Assembly (NCBI RefSeq): GCF_040372805.1
Contig: NZ_BAABWJ010000002.1
Location: 124,001-188,000 of the forward strand
Length of the DNA: 64,000 nt
From: Pseudoteredinibacter isoporae_A
Lineage (GTDB): Bacteria; Pseudomonadota; Gammaproteobacteria; Pseudomonadales; Cellvibrionaceae
Direction: 5' to 3'
The notes beneath the pieces were generated by a model. The model was not told the origin of the DNA. It saw only the letters and a program-made list of their open reading frames with translations, and did not search any database. Positions 7,110-15,672 of the stretch are shown here, one piece after another (position 1 is the first letter of the stretch; every line of letters starts with the position of its first letter). A program made the position numbers and the translations under genes.

Positions 7110-9071
7110 TTAGCTTTCAGGATACAAAATAGCACTGTTCACCTTAACGCTCAGTGGGTGATAGCCCACTTTGGCTTCTTCAAAAATTTCACGCGCCAAT
7201 TCCAGCTTGCCGTTTTCTTTCAGCGCTCGGTACAGCGGGCGTAAGAACTTATTGCGACCAATGCTGGTCAGGAAGCTGTGGACACGCTCAAAGCCTGGTT
7301 GATAGTCGTTCTTTACAACCAGCATCAGCCAGCTGTGAGCGACTTCGTTATTACCCGCACTGGTCAAATTGAACTGGGCATCCAAAGCGGCCATTTGCTC
7401 AGGGCTGAGGGCCTCAGGCATGCCATCCAAAAAGTATTTCCACTCGTGGCTGGTCCACTTACTGACATCAATCGCATCCAGAGCCAAGCTGCCGTCTAAC
7501 CAAGCGCTGCGGTTTTTGTCTACGTTCTCAAAGGCCGGGGAGTGTGGTTTAGGGGCGTCTTCCAGCAAACCCGGTTGGAAAATCCACTGTTCAAAACGCT
7601 CTTTGGAAAGTTTGTCCGGGTATTGCGCTAAGAGCGTTGATTCCACGTAGGCGAGGAAATCTTCAGTGGTAATACTCTGGAACGCAAAATGATCAAAGTA
7701 ATTACGCAGGAACTTGTCAAAGTTGTCACGGCCAATGGTGTTTTCCAGTTCATACAGGAACAATGAGCCCTTTTCATAGGGCACATTGGAGAACACAGCA
7801 TCCGGGTCCATACCGCGCAAGTCAATCGCCATAATTTCGCGGGCATCGTCAAGATCGGCGATGTCGGATTTCAGGTCTTCATAACCCAGTGCCATTTCCA
7901 TGCGGTAGCGGTCATCGCCATAGATCAACTGCATAATGCGATTAGTGAGGTAGGTGGTGAAACCTTCATTCAGCCATAGGTCGCGCCAAGAGGCGTTGGT
8001 GACCAGGTTGCCAGACCAGGAGTGGGCCAGTTCATGGGCGATCAGGGCGGTCAGGCTCTTGTCGCCGGCGATAACGGTGGGGGTGATAAAGCTCAGACGT
8101 GGGTTTTCCATGCCACCAAACGGGAAACTCGGGGGCAGAATCAACAGGTCGTAGCGATCCCAGCGATACGGGCCATAAACCTTTTCGGTCGCGATCAGCA
8201 TGGCTTCAGTGTCTTCGAATTCTTTTGCCGCGGCGTCCAGCATGCTTGGCTCAGCGTAAACGCCAGTGCGCTCGCCCATTGCCTTGAATTCCAAATCACC
8301 CACAGCCAGCGCGATCAGATACGAGGGGACTTTCTGCGGCATTTCGAAATGGTATTCACCATCTTTATCAGCTTTGGGGTCGTTATTGGCGCTCATCACG
8401 GCGCGCAGTGCTTTCGGGGTGCGAACCGTCGCGCTATAGGTGATGCGCGCTTTTGGGGAATCCTGCAAGGGAACAAAGCTGCGAGCGTGAATGGCTTGGG
8501 CCTGGGTGAACAGGAAGGGGTGTTGCTTGCCAGCGGTTTGCTCTGGGGTTAACCACTGCACACCGGAAGCGCCCGGCGAAGTGCTGTAGCTGATACGAAT
8601 CTTCTTCTGGCCGGCCAGATCAATTGACAGTGGGCTGCCCAGGTGGGCATCTTCCTGCCCCAGTTTGAATTTCAGGGCGGCGGTTTGTGGGCCATCAAGA
8701 CCATCAACGGCATTAATGCTGAGCGCTCGGGTATCCAGAATCAGCGGCTTGCCGTCTTCATTAAGAGCATCGATATCCAGGGTAGCGGTGCCTGAAATGG
8801 TTTTCTGATCGAAATTTACATCCAGATCCAGTGCAATATTTTGCACGGTGTAATCCTGCATGTTGGCGTAGGAGTGATAGTCCACACCGGATTCGATGGC
8901 TTTTTCATCGGCGCTTGCAATCGCTGCCGCAGTGGCCAGATCAGCTTCAGTGCTGGCGGTGGCCTGGTTTTCCTCTACGGTGACTTTGGCTGGTGTTTGA
9001 TCTTTTTCTGTACAGCCTACGCCCAGGGCCACGAGGGCAGCAAGGCAGGTATGACGCAATGTCAGTTGCAT
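7110..9071 (-). CDS. M1 family metallopeptidase, lipoprotein
   Basis: A zinc aminopeptidase of the M1 (leukotriene A4 hydrolase/aminopeptidase N) family, about 653 residues. The zinc motif HELAHSW is near residue 344 and the third ligand Glu follows in WLNEGFTTY 18 residues on; the exopeptidase signature GGMENP is near residue 318. The N-terminus ends in the lipobox-like LGVGC, so the protein is probably anchored in the envelope and trims peptides in the periplasm. An upstream TTG at 9083 would add METI; the ATG at 9071 has GGAG six bases before it and is chosen. It is divergent from the DPP4-like gene, which suggests shared peptide-utilisation control. Confidence 0.93.
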   Translation of the reverse strand: MQLTLRHTCLAALVALGVGCTEKDQTPAKVTVEENQATASTEADLATAAAIASADEKAIESGVDYHSYANMQDYTVQNIALDLDVNFDQKTISGTATLDIDALNEDGKPLILDTRALSINAVDGLDGPQTAALKFKLGQEDAHLGSPLSIDLAGQKKIRISYSTSPGASGVQWLTPEQTAGKQHPFLFTQAQAIHARSFVPLQDSPKARITYSATVRTPKALRAVMSANNDPKADKDGEYHFEMPQKVPSYLIALAVGDLEFKAMGERTGVYAEPSMLDAAAKEFEDTEAMLIATEKVYGPYRWDRYDLLILPPSFPFGGMENPRLSFITPTVIAGDKSLTALIAHELAHSWSGNLVTNASWRDLWLNEGFTTYLTNRIMQLIYGDDRYRMEMALGYEDLKSDIADLDDAREIMAIDLRGMDPDAVFSNVPYEKGSLFLYELENTIGRDNFDKFLRNYFDHFAFQSITTEDFLAYVESTLLAQYPDKLSKERFEQWIFQPGLLEDAPKPHSPAFENVDKNRSAWLDGSLALDAIDVSKWTSHEWKYFLDGMPEALSPEQMAALDAQFNLTSAGNNEVAHSWLMLVVKNDYQPGFERVHSFLTSIGRNKFLRPLYRALKENGKLELAREIFEEAKVGYHPLSVKVNSAILYPES

Positions 9072-9366
9072 AATGGTCTCCAATTCGGTTTGCCCAAAGC
9101 TGGGTCAATTCGGCGCTTAGCTTGGCCTTTTTTGGCCTGGCTTGCAATATCTCTTTCACGGGTTCCCGAACGTGCTCAGTTCGAGGGGAGGTGGCTCTCT
9201 CCATGCGCTGCAAGCCCAGCGCTTTATAATAAGACGCCGCTGACACAGAAAATATAACGACTGGGCTCGCTGCAGCCTCAGGGGCCCGCATGCGGTGTTG
9301 GGTCTGCTTGCTTGCACATAGGGCAACCGTTATGCTCTGGCCGGAATTTAAGAAATAGGAAACCCC

Positions 9367-11580
9367 ATGAAAAAGTTGCTATTGGGAGTCGGCTTAATGA
9401 GCACAGTGCAAGCCATGGCATTCGAGCCGTTGACCATAGACCGTTTATTTGATGATCCAGATCTCTCAGGTACCGCGCCGAGGAGCTTAAAGCTCTCCCC
9501 GGATGGCCAGCGAGCCACTTTCTTACAAGGGCGTGAAGACGATGCCGGCCGCATGGATTTATGGCAATACAACATCGCCAACGGCAAAACCAGCCTGCTG
9601 GTGGATTCTCTGAAATTGCGCGGTGGTGCGGCTGAAGAGTTGTCAGATGAAGAGAAAGCCCGTCGGGAGCGTGCCCGCATCTCCAGTCTTTCTGGAATTG
9701 TCAGCTATCAGTTCTCAAATGACGGCAAGCAACTCTTGTTTCCTTTGTCCGGGGATTTGTACCTGTACGATATCGCCAAACAGAATACCCGCGCCCTCAC
9801 AAATGGCGAAGGGTTTGCTACCGATCCAAAGCTGTCTCCAAAGAGCAAGTACGTTGCTTTCGTTCGCGATCGCAATCTCTGGGTGGCCGATACCCAAGGC
9901 GGGAAAGCGCGTCCGCTGACACGCAGTTCCAATAAAAATGAAGCTTGGGGCATGGCTGAGTTTGTGGCTCAGGAAGAAATGAAACGCATGACGGGCTATT
10001 GGTGGTCGCCGAATGAAGACGCCATCGTCGCGGCCAAGTTTGATGAAACCCCGGTGCCCATTGCCAAACGTTCTGAAATCTATGCCGATCGTACTGAGGT
10101 CATTGAACAGCGTTACCCTGGTGCCGGAACCAAAAACGTGCTGATCAGCTTGGCGATTCTGGACCCGGAAAACAAACGAGCGCCCATTGAGCTGGATTTG
10201 GGCGAAGAGAAAGACATCTATCTGGCGCGTGTTAAGTGGTTGGCGGATGGCTCGGGTGTTTTGGTTCAGCGTCAGGATCGCAAGCAGCAACGCTTGGACT
10301 TGCTTCTATATTCTGCGAAAGGGGGCAAGCCAACAACATTGCTAACCGAAAGTTCGCCTACGTGGGTGAACCTCAATGAAGATTTACGCACTCTGAAAGA
10401 CGGCGACTTCATCTGGGCGAGTGAGCGCAGTGGCTTTAAGCATCTTTATCGTTACGATGCCAAAGGCAAACTGAAAAACGCCATCACGTCCGGCGACTGG
10501 CAAGTCGATGAGGTGGAAGCCGTTGATCAACAGCAGCAGCAAATTTATTTCACTGGTACCAAAGCTTCAGCTTTGGAAAAACAGTTGTACCGGGTGGATT
10601 TCAGCGGTGAAAACCTGACCAGGATTAGCCGTAAGCGCGGTTGGCACAATATCAGTTTTGCGAAAGACGCGAGCGTGTATATTGATTCCTGGTCTGACGA
10701 TTTGATTCCAAGTCAGGTTAGTTTACACAAATCCAATGGTGAGTTAATTACCCTGTTGGCCGCCAATCAGGTAAAAGAAGGGCATGCTTTGTTCCCATAC
10801 TTTAAAGGTTTGCAACAGCCCGAGTATGGCAAGCTGAGCACCAGCCTGGGTGGCGATCTGTATTATCAAATGCTGCGCCCGAAGGATTTTGACCCGAAAA
10901 AGAAATACCCGGTGTTCCTGCGTGTCTACGGTGGCCCGGGTTCTCAACAGGTTCAGCGTCGCTGGGATGGCCGTTGGGGGCTAACCGATCAATACATGGC
11001 GCAGCAGGGCTTTGTGGTATTCACTTTGGATAATCGGGGTTCCGAGCGTCGTGGCAAGAAGTTTGAAGACCCTATCTATGAAAAAATGGGTGACCCGGAA
11101 GTGCAGGATCAATTGGTGGGCATTCAGTTCCTGAAGACACAGCCCTTTGTTGATTCTGAACGCATTGGCGTTTTTGGTTGGAGCTATGGCGGTTATATGA
11201 CTCTGATGATGTTGTCCAAGGCTTCTGATCAAATTGCGGCGGGTGTATCCGTTGCGCCGGTAACCGACTGGATGCTCTACGATACCCATTACACGGAACG
11301 CTATATGGGGCTGCCCCAGGAAAATGAAGAGGGCTATAAAAACAGCGCGATCTTCCCACATCTGGATGGCATGACTTCGGATCTGTATTTGATTCACGGT
11401 ATGGCCGACGACAATGTGTTGTTCACTCACGCGACTACTCTGATGGCAAAGTTACAGAAAAATGGCGTGAAGTTCCGTTTAATGACCTATCCGGGTGAGA
11501 AACACGGCATCACCGGTGATGGTCAGCGCACCCATGTGTTTAAAGAAATTACCGATTACTTTATTGAGAAGTTTCAGTAG
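9367..11580 (+). CDS. S9 family dipeptidyl peptidase (DPP IV-like)
   Basis: A secreted serine peptidase that releases X-Pro or X-Ala dipeptides. The first 18 residues form a signal peptide (KKLLLGVGLMSTVQAMA). Residues 30-470 form the beta-propeller domain with the marker WGMAEFVAQEEMKRMTGYWW containing the paired Glu that anchors substrate N-termini. The C-terminal hydrolase has GWSYGGY (Ser about 605), Asp in GMADDNVLF (about 680) and His in GEKHGI (about 712). At 737 residues it matches the family. A strong terminator follows. It is divergent from the M1 peptidase across a 295-base region that holds no other gene I can see. Confidence 0.94.
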   Translation: MKKLLLGVGLMSTVQAMAFEPLTIDRLFDDPDLSGTAPRSLKLSPDGQRATFLQGREDDAGRMDLWQYNIANGKTSLLVDSLKLRGGAAEELSDEEKARRERARISSLSGIVSYQFSNDGKQLLFPLSGDLYLYDIAKQNTRALTNGEGFATDPKLSPKSKYVAFVRDRNLWVADTQGGKARPLTRSSNKNEAWGMAEFVAQEEMKRMTGYWWSPNEDAIVAAKFDETPVPIAKRSEIYADRTEVIEQRYPGAGTKNVLISLAILDPENKRAPIELDLGEEKDIYLARVKWLADGSGVLVQRQDRKQQRLDLLLYSAKGGKPTTLLTESSPTWVNLNEDLRTLKDGDFIWASERSGFKHLYRYDAKGKLKNAITSGDWQVDEVEAVDQQQQQIYFTGTKASALEKQLYRVDFSGENLTRISRKRGWHNISFAKDASVYIDSWSDDLIPSQVSLHKSNGELITLLAANQVKEGHALFPYFKGLQQPEYGKLSTSLGGDLYYQMLRPKDFDPKKKYPVFLRVYGGPGSQQVQRRWDGRWGLTDQYMAQQGFVVFTLDNRGSERRGKKFEDPIYEKMGDPEVQDQLVGIQFLKTQPFVDSERIGVFGWSYGGYMTLMMLSKASDQIAAGVSVAPVTDWMLYDTHYTERYMGLPQENEEGYKNSAIFPHLDGMTSDLYLIHGMADDNVLFTHATTLMAKLQKNGVKFRLMTYPGEKHGITGDGQRTHVFKEITDYFIEKFQ

Positions 11581-11601
11581 AGTGAGGGTGATTTAGTGTT
11601 G

Positions 11602-11635
11602 AAAAAGGGTCAGCGGTTGCTGGCCCTTTTTTGTT
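11602..11635 (+). terminator. rho-independent terminator of the S9 peptidase gene
   Basis: AAAAAGGGTCAGC, a four-base loop and GCTGGCCCTTTTTT pair with one bulge, giving a G+C stem flanked by A and T runs, 21 bases after the stop codon. Confidence 0.88.
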
Positions 11636-11670
11636 TTTGATAGCTGTAGTTTGAAATTGCCCTTCGATAC

Positions 11671-11778
11671 GATCTTAAGCCCAGGGCCCAAGCTCGGGGG
11701 ACGCACAAGTACATCCGTGTAGCTCTGCTTCGACTCCTGTCGAAGAAGCCCCCAAGCTTGGGCCCTAGGCTTAAGATC
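11671..11778. repeat. 108-bp long inverted repeat with two internal hairpins
   Basis: The 30-base arms 11671-11700 and 11749-11778 are inverted copies matching at 28 of 30 positions, rich in restriction-like palindromes such as GGGCCC and CTTAAG. The 48-base interior contains two further hairpins: TACATCCGTGTA (11710-11721) and CTTCGACTCCTGTCGAAG (11728-11745). Folded, this gives a long stem topped by a small cruciform. No open frame is present and no clear target-site duplication flanks it. It resembles the palindromic intergenic (REP or MITE-like) elements dispersed in many gammaproteobacteria, but only one copy is in this window. Confidence 0.85.
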
Positions 11779-11943
11779 TGTTTTGATTTGGCCGTTGGGC
11801 TTGTAAATGCACTAATAAAGCAATAAGTTATAAACCTACGTCAAGGATGATGATTAAGCGTAAAAACGGAAACCCGCCGCTTAACTGCAGATTTCCTGAT
11901 CTAGAACCTACTCTTTCTCTACTCATTGAAATGTTAGTTTTAT

Positions 11944-12666
11944 ATGAATTCTCAAAATACGCTATACATTGCGGAACCCATGTTTTCAGAAAAACTTCAA
12001 CGGTTTGATTCAGAAGCTGGTTTTCCGCCAATAAAGAAAATTGGGATTACAACAGGTCATCCGGAACGGCGAGAGCGAGAGCTGCTGGGAACCATAAGCC
12101 CGGTGAAGGTTTCTATCGTTAAAGCTTGGACGGAGGTCGATGCTCGTAAAGTGGAATCTATGCTCCACACTATTCTGGATAACACTCGGCTGGATGGTGA
12201 ATATTTTTGGGATGGAAATGAAACCTTGCTTGATGCGGTCTCCGATTTCATTGCGACCTATCATCCTGAGGCTGAAGAAATTGCTGTGTCTGATGATTCA
12301 GATGTTGCTGCGGCTACAGAAGCAGCTATGAAAAGAAACTCTCAACGGATTTACGCGGAAGTGGTTCCTGAACTTGAGTCTTTGTCGATTCCTCACCATA
12401 TAACAAAAAATGGTAAAGGCGTGCGATTTAAGTTGGGTGAATATTCATTTCATTTGAGTGGGAGAACAGGGGGGCGATACACATTGACAATTTCCTCCAA
12501 AACCCAATCAACTGATCAGGCCTTGTCTGATTTTCCCGATTCCCAGGAATTATCACCAAACAGCTCAGAAGACAGCAATCGAAAAGCTCGAATTCCGATG
12601 AGTACTCTTGAGGTTATTATACATTCAATTTCTAACTTCCTTTCTTCTCGTGTGGAATGTGTTTGA
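11944..12666 (+). CDS. GIY-YIG (T5orf172-type) domain protein, unknown role
   Basis: A 240-residue protein. The first 110 residues resemble the T5orf172/Mug113 branch of GIY-YIG nucleases: LYIAEP, then KKIGITTGHPERRERELLG with the conserved Arg residues, and later ARKVESMLHTILDNTRLDGE with the VE..LH..L...R..GE pattern seen in this family. The C-terminal half has no domain I recognise; it contains a beta-rich stretch (GVRFKLGEYSFHLSG) and a Ser-rich end. The region appears richer in A+T than its neighbours and sits beside an inverted-repeat element, so acquisition by transfer is possible. Nuclease activity is inferred only. Confidence 0.68.
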   Translation: MNSQNTLYIAEPMFSEKLQRFDSEAGFPPIKKIGITTGHPERRERELLGTISPVKVSIVKAWTEVDARKVESMLHTILDNTRLDGEYFWDGNETLLDAVSDFIATYHPEAEEIAVSDDSDVAAATEAAMKRNSQRIYAEVVPELESLSIPHHITKNGKGVRFKLGEYSFHLSGRTGGRYTLTISSKTQSTDQALSDFPDSQELSPNSSEDSNRKARIPMSTLEVIIHSISNFLSSRVECV

Positions 12667-12680
12667 TAGTTGATGTTCTT

Positions 12681-12719
12681 CTAAAAAATAAAAAAGCCCA
12701 ACACATTGTGTTGGGCTAT
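12681..12719 (-). terminator. rho-independent terminator of the OmpA-like gene
   Basis: On the minus strand AGCCCAACACA, a three-base loop and TGTGTTGGGCT form a perfect stem followed by TTTTTTATTTTTT. On the plus strand the preceding A-run could also serve the GIY-YIG gene less well. Confidence 0.88.
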
Positions 12720-12782
12720 GCTCTGGCAGGGTTAAATGTTAGAGCGAAACTGAATCTTGTTTCTTAGTTCTTTTTCAGGAAG

Positions 12783-13463
12783 TTAAGTTCCTGTACTTAC
12801 CACAAAAACTTCAACGCGACGGTTCAAGCTGCGGCCGTCGGCGGTGCTGTTGGTGGCACGGGGTTGGCTTTCACCTCGGCCTTCTGTGTCGACACGGTAG
12901 CCGTTAACACCTTGCTGGGCGATGTAACTCTTGACGGAGCTGGCACGTTGTTCAGACAGGTTTTGGTTGTAGCTGTCGCTGCCCGTAGAGTCGGTATGGC
13001 CCACGATAGTGATACGGGTTTCAGGGTATTTCGATAAAACTTCGCTCATTTTGTTCAATGTGCTGTGAAAGCTGGGCTTGATACGAGCGGAGTCGTAGTC
13101 AAAAGATACTTCGTTGTTCAGAACCAATTGGATGGTGTCATCTTTAATGCGTTTGACTTCAATTTCCCGGTTGCGACGTTCGGTGGCCAGTTCATCACGG
13201 AAAGCCTGTTCCTGATTGTCCATGTATTTGCCGATGCCCGCACCGGCAGCGGCTCCTACCAGAGCGCCGACAATGCGACCGCGATCACGGTTGCCGTCGT
13301 TATCCATTTGGCCGCCGGCCAGGGCGCCAATCACGGCGCCGGAAACGGCACCAATGGCGGTGTTGTTGCGATCTTGCTGACTGCCCGTGCCGGCACAGGC
13401 GCTAAGTAAGCCCGCGCTGATGGCGGCGACGATAAAGGCTTTGCTTTGGCGTTTTAGGGTCAT
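12783..13463 (-). CDS. OmpA-family lipoprotein with glycine-zipper domain
   Basis: A 226-residue outer-membrane lipoprotein. The chosen ATG at 13463 has GAGGT seven bases upstream and opens a signal peptide ending in the lipobox LSACAG. Residues about 35-80 form a glycine zipper (AIGAVSGAVIGALAGG and VGALVGAAAGAGIG) as in YiaD and 17-kDa antigen-like proteins. The C-terminal half is the peptidoglycan-binding OmpA domain with FDYDSARIKP, TIVGHTDSTGS, NQNLSEQRASSVKSYI and the final NRRVEV. A longer frame to 13643 exists but lacks a signal peptide at its start and is rejected. Likely role: linking the outer membrane to peptidoglycan. Confidence 0.92.
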   Translation of the reverse strand: MTLKRQSKAFIVAAISAGLLSACAGTGSQQDRNNTAIGAVSGAVIGALAGGQMDNDGNRDRGRIVGALVGAAAGAGIGKYMDNQEQAFRDELATERRNREIEVKRIKDDTIQLVLNNEVSFDYDSARIKPSFHSTLNKMSEVLSKYPETRITIVGHTDSTGSDSYNQNLSEQRASSVKSYIAQQGVNGYRVDTEGRGESQPRATNSTADGRSLNRRVEVFVVSTGT

Positions 13464-13733
13464 AATGGATACCTCAATTTCTCTGTTGGCCGTTTTGATC
13501 AGTTTTGCCTCGACCAGTTCCATTGCATTGTTAACGCGAAAGATTAATGGCAGATGAAGCGGACAAACGTTGTTACAAATCTGATACAAATCATGCCTCT
13601 GAACTTGGCAGCAAATATGGAGTGAATGTGAAAATTTTGTCATTTTTATTTAACGAGAGGATGTTCACGTTTTGAAGTTCGAGTTCGAGGCGTTCCACGA
13701 CAGATGACGCAGAAAATGGGTAAAGCTCTGTAA

Positions 13734-14222
13734 ATGCGTCGAGGCTGGGGCTGGAACAGCAGGCTGGTCTTTGCTAATCTTGCCGCCGTATTCAAATTGG
13801 AATGTTTTGTGGCTCTTCGATTTCTCATCACATTCATGGTGTTAAGCCATATGCTGATTAACAGCATTGCGGCTTTCCATTATGTGGCTGACCTCGATCA
13901 TCATGCGGGTGAAGGTTTTCACCTGCATGCCGATGAGCAGTTGTTTGTGGGCCTTAGCGACGTTGCCGATCAAAACCATCAAGATCAAATGGCCGAAAGC
14001 TGTTCCGATCAGTCGCCCGTAAGCACGGATGGCCTGATCCCCACCGCTCTGGACCTTGCTAATGATGAGCATGACGATGGCAGTCATGTGCACTTGCAGC
14101 TGGAATCCATGTTAGCCAGTGTGCAGCTCTATAACCCGGATTCCCCGGACATGCTGAGCCAGCCAATGCCTGATTACCACAGCTGGGCTTATTCTCCTCC
14201 AGTACCTCCGCCTACCGCCTAA
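13734..14222 (+). CDS. His-rich CzcI-like protein heading the RND operon
   Basis: A 162-residue protein directly before czcCBA, in the place of czcI in Cupriavidus. After a hydrophobic segment (FLITFMVLSHMLINSIAAF, about residues 30-48) the mature part is rich in His, Asp and Glu, for example DLDHHAGEGFHLHADEQ and NDEHDDGSHVHLQLE, and ends in a Pro-rich SPPVPPPTA tail. It is thus probably a periplasmic metal-binding or metal-sensing accessory protein. No sequence family is certain; the CzcI label rests on position, size and composition. The start is unsure: ATG at 13734 or at 13836 are both possible and neither has a strong ribosome site. Confidence 0.6.
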   Translation: MRRGWGWNSRLVFANLAAVFKLECFVALRFLITFMVLSHMLINSIAAFHYVADLDHHAGEGFHLHADEQLFVGLSDVADQNHQDQMAESCSDQSPVSTDGLIPTALDLANDEHDDGSHVHLQLESMLASVQLYNPDSPDMLSQPMPDYHSWAYSPPVPPPTA

Positions 14223-14304
14223 CTCCCTGTTTTTATTATCTTTTTAGATTAAAACCACGTTGGGTGGTACGGCCTTGTGCCTGCTCGCCCTATGGAGTCA
14301 GGTA

Positions 14305-15657
14305 ATGTTATTTACGAAAAAAGCCGCGCTGGGCCTTGTCCAGTGCGCTCCTCAGTTGAGCGCGTCTTTGCTGAGCTTGGCGATTGTCGTCACGCCCGCT
14401 CTGGCGGATACGTCGATGACGGCTCGTCCAGAGCGAGCTGCCGTCAGTGACACCACGACGATTCAACCCAAGGCCATCAGTTTGGCGGAAGCCCTGGCGA
14501 AGGTTCTTGAGTTGAATCCTCGTTTGCAACAGTTCCCGATGTATTTACGTCAGTACGATCTGAAACGTCTGATTGCCGCCCGGGCACCGGCCTGGCAGCT
14601 CAATGGCAGTATTGAAAATGTTCTGGGCACAGGCGAATTCAGCGGTGCGGACAGTGCCGAAATTACGGTGCAGATTCAAAGACTGTTCGAGCGGGGTGAC
14701 AAAGCCTCCAGGCGAGCCCGTCTTGTGGATGCAGAATTGGCTGCAGAGCAACATGCGTACGAGGTGTTAAAACTGGAAGTTCTGGCCAATACCCGCCGTA
14801 ACTTCTCTCAATTGCAGCGTTTGCAATCGCTTCAGCAATGGGCCCGAGAAAGCGTGAAGCAACAACGGGAGGCGATGGCCACCGTTCGGCGCCTTGCCAA
14901 CGCGGGTGTGATTAATCAGGCCGACCGAGACAAGATGCGCTTGCAGGTCCAAAGCAGTGAAGCCTTATTGGAAAATGTGCGAGGTGAATTGCTTGCCCAA
15001 AGCTTACGTTTGCAAGCGATGTGGTTAGGTAACGATGCCAATGTGGCCGACCAGGCCACGCTATGGCGCGCCACCGGTGATGTTGATCATCTTCAGGTTC
15101 CTAACGAACAAGCGTTGGTTGACGCCTTAGACTCTGCGCCTGAATATCTTCTGGCCAATGCACAAAGTCGAGTAGCCGAAGCGGCCTGGCACCTCAGCCA
15201 GAGTCAAAAGCAACTGGATGTCACTCTGGGCTTGGGGCTACGTCGATTTCAGGCGAGCCGTGATCAGGCTCTGTTGCTGGAGTTTTCCATGCCCTTGCAG
15301 CAAGGCGAGCGAGCACAGGCCGAGATCAATGTAAGCCACAGCAATTGGCAGATACGACAAGCTGAGCAGGCGCGTTTACGCTGGCAGTTACAGCAACGCT
15401 TGTTGCTCTTGCGTCAGTCTTTGATCAATAACCGCGATCAAATTTCCCGCATTGAAAAAGATTTGCTCCCACAGGCGCAACGATACCAGGCCGCCGCCAG
15501 GCGAGCGTATGAAGTCGGGCAGTACAGTCTTTTGCAATGGTTGGATGCTCAGATTCAAGTGGTGGATATCAAACGCCAGTTAATTGAATTGCGCAATGAC
15601 TTCCAGATGAAGTCGATTGAACTTGAGCGTCTCAGTGGCCGTCATCTGGCCAGCTAA
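14305..15657 (+). CDS. czcC: outer-membrane efflux channel, CzcC-like (TolC family)
   Basis: The outer-membrane component of a tripartite heavy-metal exporter. The 450-residue protein starts with a signal peptide ending near PALADT. Two long alpha-helical repeats rich in Gln, Arg and Leu follow (for instance about residues 130-210 and 320-400), the hallmark of TolC-like barrels with periplasmic tunnels; AYEVGQYSLLQWLDAQIQ near the end is typical of CzcC. The ATG at 14305 has GGAG seven bases ahead and is preferred to a TTG at 14260. It is 15 bases before czcB, in one operon with czcB and czcA. Confidence 0.88.
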   Translation: MLFTKKAALGLVQCAPQLSASLLSLAIVVTPALADTSMTARPERAAVSDTTTIQPKAISLAEALAKVLELNPRLQQFPMYLRQYDLKRLIAARAPAWQLNGSIENVLGTGEFSGADSAEITVQIQRLFERGDKASRRARLVDAELAAEQHAYEVLKLEVLANTRRNFSQLQRLQSLQQWARESVKQQREAMATVRRLANAGVINQADRDKMRLQVQSSEALLENVRGELLAQSLRLQAMWLGNDANVADQATLWRATGDVDHLQVPNEQALVDALDSAPEYLLANAQSRVAEAAWHLSQSQKQLDVTLGLGLRRFQASRDQALLLEFSMPLQQGERAQAEINVSHSNWQIRQAEQARLRWQLQQRLLLLRQSLINNRDQISRIEKDLLPQAQRYQAAARRAYEVGQYSLLQWLDAQIQVVDIKRQLIELRNDFQMKSIELERLSGRHLAS

Positions 15658-15672
15658 ACAGGATTTCCAAAA

